Assembly: GCA_944989445.1 (NCBI GenBank)
Contig: CALYLW010000019.1
Location: 1,880,648-1,944,647, forward strand
Source of the DNA: Ampullaceana balthica
Lineage: Eukaryota > Mollusca > Gastropoda > Lymnaeidae
Direction: 5' to 3'
Length of the DNA: 64,000 nt
Shown here: piece after piece, positions 36,147 to 64,000 of the stretch
Position numbering within the stretch: the first letter of the stretch is position 1
Layout of the letters: the number at the start of each line of letters is the position of its first letter
Program-made: the position numbers and the translations under genes
Notes under the pieces: model-generated
What the model was told of the DNA's origin: nothing
The model's input: the letters and a program-made list of their open reading frames with translations, nothing else
Databases searched by the model: none

Positions 36147-36632
36147 GACTAGACAGAGTAACTTTTAAGGATAAACTGAATGTAAATAGTTAAAACATTT
36201 GGTTCTATGAGTCAATAGTTTATTAGCCGGTTTTATAATTTATAGTGTTATTAAATTTTTCCTAATTTGATTATAGTGAAAAACAAACAAAAAGAAAAGA
36301 CAAAAGCTGACGGTTTTTTTTTACCGCTAATTTTCTTTTTGACCTTCTTTGTGGTCAAAAGTACAGATTTTTTACAACCCTCTTTTTCTAAATGATATTT
36401 TTAAAATAGCTCTAGTAAACAATATCTTTTCATTTTTGCTTCTTCTTTAACATGAAATTTACTAAAATTTTACAAATTTTTTTTCTCCATTTTATTGTGA
36501 AGTACAAGTACAAAGATTTCATAAATTTTAAGTGCAGAGTTCTCATATTTTTTAAATAATTTTTTTTTAAATAGGTCATTCTCATATCACTTATCAAGTT
36601 CTTAAATTTGTTACCTTATTTAACTTTTTTAA

Positions 36633-36800
36633 ATGGATCAAGTCCCTTACATTCCATGTAAGTACAGCTCTTCTGAATTACCTTGCTTTGTATTTGGACC
36701 ACTTTGCTCTCTGAATGCCACTGATCAACTGGTGTCCTATTCCAAATATATTGACCTGTCTAAGACAATGTCACCAGATGAGGTCTTGAGACTGATGTAG
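36633..36800 (+). other. Short open frame of uncertain status (55 codons)
   Basis: An ATG at 36633 opens 55 codons to TAG at 36798-36800. The product is cysteine-containing, MDQVPYIPCKYSSSELPCF at the start and SKTMSPDEVLRLM at the end. The segment is visibly GC-richer than its AT-rich surroundings, as exons here are. A TAA directly precedes the ATG. Read on the minus strand the same stretch is bounded by an acceptor-like CCTACATCAG and a donor-like CAAGGTAATT but is not open in any frame, so it could be a non-coding 5' exon of the giant gene. It may equally be a relic of something else. Confidence 0.25.
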
Positions 36801-38017
36801 GCTTTCATTTTGATAGTTGCTTTGTTAATAATTTTTTATGACTAAATTTCATTTAGTAATGAACTTAAGAATAGTCATAATTACAATAACATTGTATTAA
36901 TTTGATAAGACCCAATTTGGTAACTTTTATTTCTTTTCAGTTTTTTTTCCCCAAGTGGTGTGGAGCTAAAGAGCTTTCTAGCATAGAAAGTTTGTGCTTT
37001 AAGCACACTAAATTCAAAACAATTTTAAATATTCAAAGCAAAATTATTTGTTTTAAGTCCTCCTTTTTTCTTTGGATACTCTATTTACAAAATTACTGCT
37101 AATTGTAATCAAATTCAATTTTTTAATACAAGCTATATACAACTATCAAAAGTGGAGGAATTTATTTTTGAAATGTGTACTGTCAACAGACATATAAATT
37201 AAACTAAATTTAACTTTAGATAACATTGGTCAAAAAACCTTTCAAGTTATTCAAAATGATTTTTTTTTAATGCTTGCACTTGGAACTTGAAAAGTCTACC
37301 AAAAGATAAAAAGGCGGGCGAGTTATGTCTTTTGACCAGATAGGTTTAATATGAAAAATGTTTGTTCTGTTTAGCTTACAACATGTATGTAGGTGAGTTC
37401 AACTCATGCTTGCCTGCATCAAGAAGGAACTGTTTAAGACAGATAAAGCCTTGTTTTAAACATTTGCCCAGATAAATTTGTGAATGATAATACTCTGTCC
37501 AAGTCCATGACGATTCAATTTTTTAAAATTTAACTTTAAAAAAAAATGTGTTTAACATTTATGGTACCAAACATGAACATCTGCACCAAGTTTCATCTCT
37601 TTTATTTTATCAGGAAATTGAATTGAGCTCATAAGATTCCAGGAAACTGGTGGTTTAGTTGAATAAAGGTGTGAAAAAATTAAAGGGATACTATCACTAT
37701 CACCCAGTACCAAAAAAATGGTTGGTGGTATTTATATAACTAAAACATTTCTTAGACCTGAATTTAGCCATCAATATTGCCATGTCATGTACGAATAGTA
37801 ACTGGAAACAGAAGAAATGCTACAAATTTGTTTTCTGAAAATTTGCTTTTTCCTATGAACTATCTTTTTGATATTTGTGGTTGAAATCTGCTCATCGTAC
37901 AGCTGTACCTTGATTAACACCGAATCCATCCCTGCATCATGTCTTAACTGAAATGCTAACTAAATATCCAGTAGTGGACAATTATGGACAGGAACAGATG
38001 GTTGGTTTACGTAACTA

Positions 38018-38303
38018 AACCCAAAGCTTGAGACTGTGGGTTACAAATGTGTTCTTAATAACCCAAAGCTGAGACTGTAGGTTACAAATGTGTTCTTAAT
38101 AACCCAAAGCTTGAGACTGTGGGTTAAAAATGTGTTCTTAATAACCCAAAGCTGAGACTGTAGGTTACAAATGTGTTCTTAATAACCCAAAGCTTGAGAC
38201 TGTGGGTTACAAATGTGTTCTTAATAACCCAAAGCTGAGACTTTGGGTTACAAATGTGTTCTTAATAACCCAAAGCTGAGACTTTGGGTTACAAATGTGT
38301 TAT
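38018..38303. repeat. 42-bp tandem array, ~7 copies
   Basis: AACCCAAAGCTTGAGACTGT plus GGGTTACAAATGTGTTCTTAAT recurs about seven times, alternating between forms with and without a T in AGCTTGAG. The alternation suggests amplification as two-unit blocks. Confidence 0.92.
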
Positions 38304-39525
38304 CTGTGCATTAGGCAAGTAGTGAAAAGCACTGAGATCTGGACTGACAAAAGGGAACCACTGTTTTTATATCAACATTTCTTCAAACAAAAATTACCAG
38401 GTATAAAACTTTGTCTTTAGGGTCCAAAATAACCCAATGTTAAACAAACCAGTTGAGCCAAGAGTTGTAAATAAAATTTAAAACTAGTTCCTGTGCTTTT
38501 GAAAACTAATTCTATGTTAATTGTGGCAATTTTCAGTTTCCTCTGTATTTGCTTTTTGAAAATTATGTTTTAATTGTGCAATTCATAAGAAGTCAAGGTC
38601 CTTAAGTTGACAATAAAAAATTGTTCATAGTGCTTTTTCATAAATAATAACACTTTTTAAATGAGGTCCCAAAGAAATTAAATAAATAAATTTTAAAAAT
38701 TCTCATTGAGTGAATTAAATTCAAATGAAAAAGTCTGAACATATTAAGAACAAATTTATAATATACATTTATTTAAACCTCAAAACATAACAAGTCATTG
38801 TTAAAGATAATGAAAAGTTAACATTGAAATGTTTAAGGTAAAGTGTGCAGTTATTCCAATAGTTCACTTAACACCATGCAATCAGCTTCCAAACATAGTC
38901 TACAAGCCAACACATAATTAAAATACTGGCTTCTCCAATCTTTTCATAATCAAATTTTGACAATTTTTATTTTGAATTTTCTTTTCTATGTTAAAATATT
39001 CAAAATAATTTATTAATCAGAGAAGCCAATTTAGGAATGAAAGCTTTTAACATGCAAACACAGACATGGTGCTATCATCTGAGAGTAAAGATGAGAAATC
39101 AGAAATCACAACAATTATCAAATAACCTGAACAATTCAAACAATATTTCACCACAACTCCCACTGTCTTTCATCTTGTACTGGACCAATTGACTGACCCA
39201 CGCCAGACTTACATCTTACATTCACTTTTATATGAGAATAAAGGAAACCTTCCCTTTCACCCCTTGTTAATGAGCAGTTTCTAGGTCATCATTTAACATA
39301 CTCCCCACATGACTTGGTCCTTATTTCCATCATGATATTTTGTAATGACAAAACATTCCATTATATAAATTCTGCCCTTTTGATACACACAAAATGTCAT
39401 AGGTAAACCTTACAATTCCCTTCTTTTTGTACACTTAGAACCTACTTTCATATCTCTGCAGAATGCTAGTAGAAAATTCCACATTCTTCTTTCTTTCTTT
39501 TTTTTAAAAATAAACTTTATTTACT

Positions 39526-39564
39526 TTTACAGGTTAAAAGACCTGAACCAATAGTGACTTTATT
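39526..39564 (-). promoter_or_regulatory. HSP90B1: Candidate HSP90B1 poly(A) signals
   Basis: Minus-strand AATAAA hexamers lie at 39559-39564 and 39526-39531, about 430-460 bases after the stop codon. They are the first strong signals I found downstream, but the true cleavage site cannot be read from sequence alone. Confidence 0.4.
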
Positions 39565-39987
39565 TTGAAGTTCATGAAATAACAAGCTCTTTTTTTTTCT
39601 TTCTTTAAATTAAAATTTGTTCTTTAATTGTGAGTGATGGTAAAGCTGAGTGCAGTGCAGACAGTCAAAATATTTCTTGTTATTAATCGCTATAAAAAAA
39701 TTTATTGGGGCGGTGGGGGTTTAAAATATTGTTCCCAGTCAGTGTAAACAAATTACAAAATAAAGCTTTTTTTTCTTCAAAAAATGATAAAAACAAGTAA
39801 TGTTAATTATGAAAAATAAAAATACTGAAAAGTAGTTGCTTAACTGCGAAATTGATAAAGCTAACATCAATGTCAATAATGATTTTTTTCATAGAATGTG
39901 ATTGTGGACTTGAATGTATAACAAAATAATGATGAAAACCACATTAGTTGTCACGTACAACACCTAGCTACTATCAAGGAGCAAGTG

Positions 39988-60602
<20,615 letters not shown>

Positions 60603-60737
60603 CTTACACCAGCGTCTGATTCCAGACGAGGAAAGTGCTAGTAGACGATCAACACACAACAAGACCGGTACTCGTTTATTTTGCACGTTGGTCAAGAATT
60701 AAAAAGAAGGGGATTCCCTTTCCGCTTATGGAATAAA

Positions 60738-60756
60738 CCAATCAAAGCCTACCACG
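60738..60756 (+). promoter_or_regulatory. HSP90B1: Perfect ER stress response element (ERSE)
   Basis: CCAAT (60738-60742), nine bases, then CCACG (60752-60756): an exact CCAAT-N9-CCACG. In animals ERSE is bound by NF-Y with ATF6 (and XBP1) and drives GRP78, GRP94 and calreticulin during the unfolded protein response; it works in either orientation. It lies 136-154 bp before the HSP90B1 start codon. Confidence 0.9.
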
Positions 60757-60769
60757 AACTGTAATTTCA

Positions 60770-60788
60770 CCAATGAACTATTCCCAAG
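60770..60788 (+). promoter_or_regulatory. HSP90B1: ERSE-like element, one mismatch
   Basis: CCAAT (60770-60774), nine bases, then CCAAG (60784-60788) instead of CCACG. It has the same orientation as the perfect ERSE and starts 32 bp from it. The intact CCAAT could still bind NF-Y. Confidence 0.7.
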
Positions 60789-60808
60789 TACGGAAAAGAG
60801 TATCTCTA

Positions 60809-60827
60809 CTTGGCCCTAGCTTATTGG
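60809..60827 (-). promoter_or_regulatory. HSP90B1: ERSE-like element, one mismatch, opposite orientation
   Basis: On the minus strand CCAAT, nine bases, then CCAAG, again exactly N9. Together with the two others this makes a 90-bp ERSE cluster, as in vertebrate GRP94 and GRP78 promoters. Confidence 0.7.
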
Positions 60828-60829
60828 TC

Positions 60830-63800
60830 AAATTATCTTATGCAAGGTCAGAGGTTAATCATTTGCTAACCAGTTCATGGCTTTTTCGGAGTAGCAGTAA
60901 ATTGGTATATCCCAAAATATATCCCAGGTTGTCTCATCGACAAAAAAATGGAGAGAAAATACAATAAATATTGAAATAAACTGTTAAAATTAAAAACAAC
61001 ACGTATTTAAGACGTTCTTTTTTAATTTCCAAAGCTGCATCATATCGTCTAAATAGTCAAAGATTTTTTTAAAAAAATATTTTGACCAATAAATTAATTA
61101 ATTAGTCTTTATTATTAAAATCAAAACCAAATTTGAGGCTCATTCTGTTATAAAAATTGAGCTAAATTAACATAATTAATAACTTCTAAAACATTTGTTT
61201 TATTTTAATTTATTCTTTGTTGTTTTTCTGCAATATTGTCTGCTGTAGAAGGCGTCTGGTTGATACTTTTATTTAATTTTAGCATCGCTCCTTTTCAAGC
61301 CCAAGCATATATTGTTTTGTTATTTATTTATAACTGTCATCCTTTAAAAAAATTTTAAAATCTTATATGAAAGGTATATAGCTTTACCTTGCTTATTATT
61401 TATTTACAGTAATTATATGTGAATGTATTGAGTTTAGATCTATAAATATATGTTAGCCGGCTCTAAAGGGAATCATTGCCTAATTGTTGCATCATGGAAT
61501 TTTTGTTTTGTTTTGTTTTTTGTGAAGATTATTTTGAATACATCTAAAAATGTGTAAAGGTCTTAAAATGTAGATGTTTTTTTATGAACATATGTTTAAA
61601 GACTTGTATAAAATGTATCACAAAGGATAGATCGCTCTGATCATGCTTCTAATTTCATCATATTAGGACAATGTGTTTTACAATATTGAAGTGGGCAATT
61701 AGGTTGATTATAGTAGTTTACTTATAAACTCCTTCTTCTGTTGAAACTTTATTTAATTCAGCCCTACTCAAATTTTCATTAGATGTTCACTGTTTATTCC
61801 AAGAATAAAGTTCTTCAAAATTATCATTTAACAATGGCAATTTTATTTAAACTCAAAATTTTAAAATAAATTTAAAGATCAGATTATCAGATGTTTCAAG
61901 GATTTAAATTTTATTATTAATTTTGGATTGTGGATATTTAATATAAATAGCCAATGCATTAAATAGCCAAAAAATGGAGAAATCTTAGTGGGGAGTTACA
62001 TAGGCTAAGTATGAGTTAAGTAATTTCTTAAATTAAAGATAAAATAAAGAAAAAGATTTCAGCGACATACATAATAGATTTTTTAAATTTAGATTTTAGA
62101 GCTTCTCATGAATCTGTTGGGATGGTTTTCTAAAAAAAAATCCAAGACTAAGAATAAGACATTCTTCATTTTGACGATAAATTAGTGGGATATTTGATAA
62201 AACGAAATAAAATTCTGTAAACACCGTAAAAATCTAGTAAACATTGGTTATTTATGCTAAATATATTACAAAAATGAGCATTCATTATATATTAAAACAT
62301 ATTTTGAAGATTATATTAAATATATTTAATAAGTAGCTTATAAAAATTAATTTTAATCAAGATTTTAAATAAAAATCAATTTTAATTTTATAATATAATT
62401 TAACTGTTAACTATGATATTTGTAACATTTTATTACAGTCCGTACAATAATTTTTTGTGGGCATGGTGATGGTAAACTATCATGGCGCCAGTAAAAATCG
62501 CTCTTCGAATTGAATGAAAAATGTTACGGGACCTTTCTCTTTAGTCCTATATTAGTGGTTATAAAATTAGACATAACGCAATTTAAAGCCTTAAATCTGG
62601 AAATTTAGCGAATTCGTCCAGTGGCATTTTTATCAAGTTTAACTTTGACTCTGGGTAGTTATGAAACTGAAACTTTCAATGAATTGTGAATCAGTGTTCT
62701 TGTCTGTGTACTGTGTAAATTGTAAAGTAAAGTCACCGTGCCGTAAAGCTACTATCAGCAACAAATTATTATGTATTATATTATCGTATGTATATATGTA
62801 ATAATAATATTAATTAGGTCTGCAGAAATTAACGATTAATTAATTGATTAATCGGTAATCCTGCAGTTTCTACATGTTTTTATTTCACAGCGAAATTTAA
62901 TTTTCTCGTGAGAACTTACATTTTTAATTTATCAAATGCATTATAAATATGTTGTATTTTAGGTATTACAGCGCTAATTTCTAAGTCTTATTAATTTCTA
63001 AGGCAATTTTTTGGCTCTATTTGATGCATAATCTGGTCACGATACATCCATTTTGTTTATCTAGCACCCTTCTTGCCAAATATTTTTTACCTGAAACGAC
63101 CCATGCCAAAAAATTAATTTACTGACTGAAGATGTTTTTTAAAAAGTATTATTCATCTATTTTAATGTTCTTAGAAGATAAATAAATATTATAAATAAAA
63201 TTTCATTTTTTATTTCGTTACTAGAATTTTGATTCTTATTTTGTTTGTTTTTAAGTGAGAAAATTTCATTTGGCATCTTACTGTGACAACCCGGCACTGA
63301 TACTATGGCCAAGTATGGCCATTAGAATCAGAATCAAGATTTTGATTCTTGACAAGAACAGAAGATAATTTTTAAAATGCAAGACTAGACACACCAGGGA
63401 TAAGTGTAGAATACAATAATTTTCTATATAGAAGGAGAGTCTGTAATATGGGCCTGTAAGTGTAAGATATGACAAAATTAATTCAATCATTATAGGTCTC
63501 TTACTTCTAATCTATTTTACTGTACTTTACATAGGAAGAGGGGAGTCACAGGTTGTAGGTGCAAATAATTCAGTCCAAAGAGACTTGAAATTTTAATAAA
63601 GTCTATACATGAACACATGCATTTTCATAAATAAATGCATTTTGGATTTTCATGCTTTAAACTTAGTTATTTTTACACATACATATTGGCTAAGTTACTT
63701 TTTACTAATTTCTAACATTCTTAGTTAATATTAATTTAGAATTTAAAATTTTATGGGATAAATTTATATTTATGTATATGGAATACAAGAGTATCAAACA

Positions 63801-63889
63801 CAGCTAATTTTATTTAATACAATTGATTCAGCGTTTTTAAAAAAAATGTCTGCAAAGAAAAGTTTTAAAATGTTAGATTCCATTCATAA
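60830..63889. other. AT-rich interval without recognised genes
   Basis: Upstream of HSP90B1. I see no exon, RNA gene or clear element, only AT-rich sequence, a small near-palindrome with CTGCAG at both ends (about 62821-62868) and a GC-richer patch at 62440-62560 that may be a repeat fragment. Confidence 0.5.
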
Positions 63890-64000
63890 ATGATTCTTGC
63901 TCGTTGGAGGGAAGGCAGTAGTGAATATATGATGATGAACAATCCTGATTTCCAACAGGTTGTCTGGGATCTCTGGTGGTCTCGAAGAGGATTTTTATAC
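63890..64000 (+). other. Open frame running off the window edge
   Basis: From ATG 63890 the frame stays open to the last base for 37 codons: MILARWREGSSEYMMMNNPD then FQQVVWDLWWSRRGFLY. An acceptor-like GATTTCCAACAG ends at about 63959, so an exon could instead start there (VVWDLWW...). The tryptophan-rich content is not typical noise, but it may be a retroelement fragment. Confidence 0.25.

Larger units (their letters stand above)
35514..39987. other. Non-coding interval between the giant exon and HSP90B1
   Basis: On the minus strand this must contain, or be spanned by, the intron upstream of the giant exon, whose acceptor is at 35514-35515. I searched it for a minus-strand ATG followed by a hydrophobic stretch and a donor and found none that convinced me. 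It also contains the HSP90B1 3' UTR at its right end, a hAT-like element and a 42-bp array. Confidence 0.6.

Noticed and set aside
38018..38303. Telomere-like repeat (GGGTTA)
   Set aside because: GGGTTA occurs only as part of a 42-bp unit, not as consecutive hexamers.

Overview
This is eukaryotic, intron-rich, AT-rich animal DNA crowded with minisatellites and transposon relics (tRNA-derived SINEs, a LINE tail, a Penelope-type GIY-YIG fragment, Tigger/pogo-like and hAT-like elements). Gene structure, repeat load and protein types suggest a lophotrochozoan invertebrate, most likely a gastropod mollusc; that placement is inference. No bacterial genes, CRISPR arrays, rRNAs or functional tRNAs were seen.

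Three protein-coding loci stand out. (1) Plus strand, 761-21591: the 3' part (17 exons, 820 codons; 5' end lies before the window) of a gene with a seven-blade RCC1-type propeller followed by a long unfamiliar C-terminal region ending in a Cys/His pattern (CGHH...CPRC). Several introns carry tandem arrays that start at, or inside, the exon-donor junction, and one intron holds a 5.8-kb satellite with a 29-bp unit. (2) Minus strand, 35513-28056: one huge exon encoding at least 2475 residues. About 160 Asp-rich 13-residue DxDGDGIPD units (thrombospondin type 3-like calcium-binding repeats) are followed by a Lys/Pro/Gln-rich basic tail ending in KTEL. The exon opens at a splice acceptor and its 5' exon was not found. 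(3) Minus strand, 60602-39988: a complete HSP90B1 (GRP94/endoplasmin) gene of 17 coding exons and 804 residues, with a signal peptide, GHKL ATPase motifs, acidic linker and C-terminal RDEL. One intron is GC-AG, and the promoter region has one perfect and two near-perfect ER stress response elements.

Layout: 1-760 repeats and intron; 761-21591 RCC1 gene; 21592-28055 non-coding space between two convergent genes; 28056-35513 giant Asp-rich exon; 35514-39987 non-coding with a hAT-like element; 39988-60602 HSP90B1 with transposon-filled introns; 60603-60830 promoter; 60830-64000 mostly empty, with a small open frame running off the right edge.

The most intriguing hypothesis is that the giant repeat protein is a lumenal calcium buffer, since it ends in an ER-retrieval-like tetrapeptide and lies beside the ER chaperone GRP94 on the same strand. 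It depends on an upstream signal-peptide exon that I could not see.
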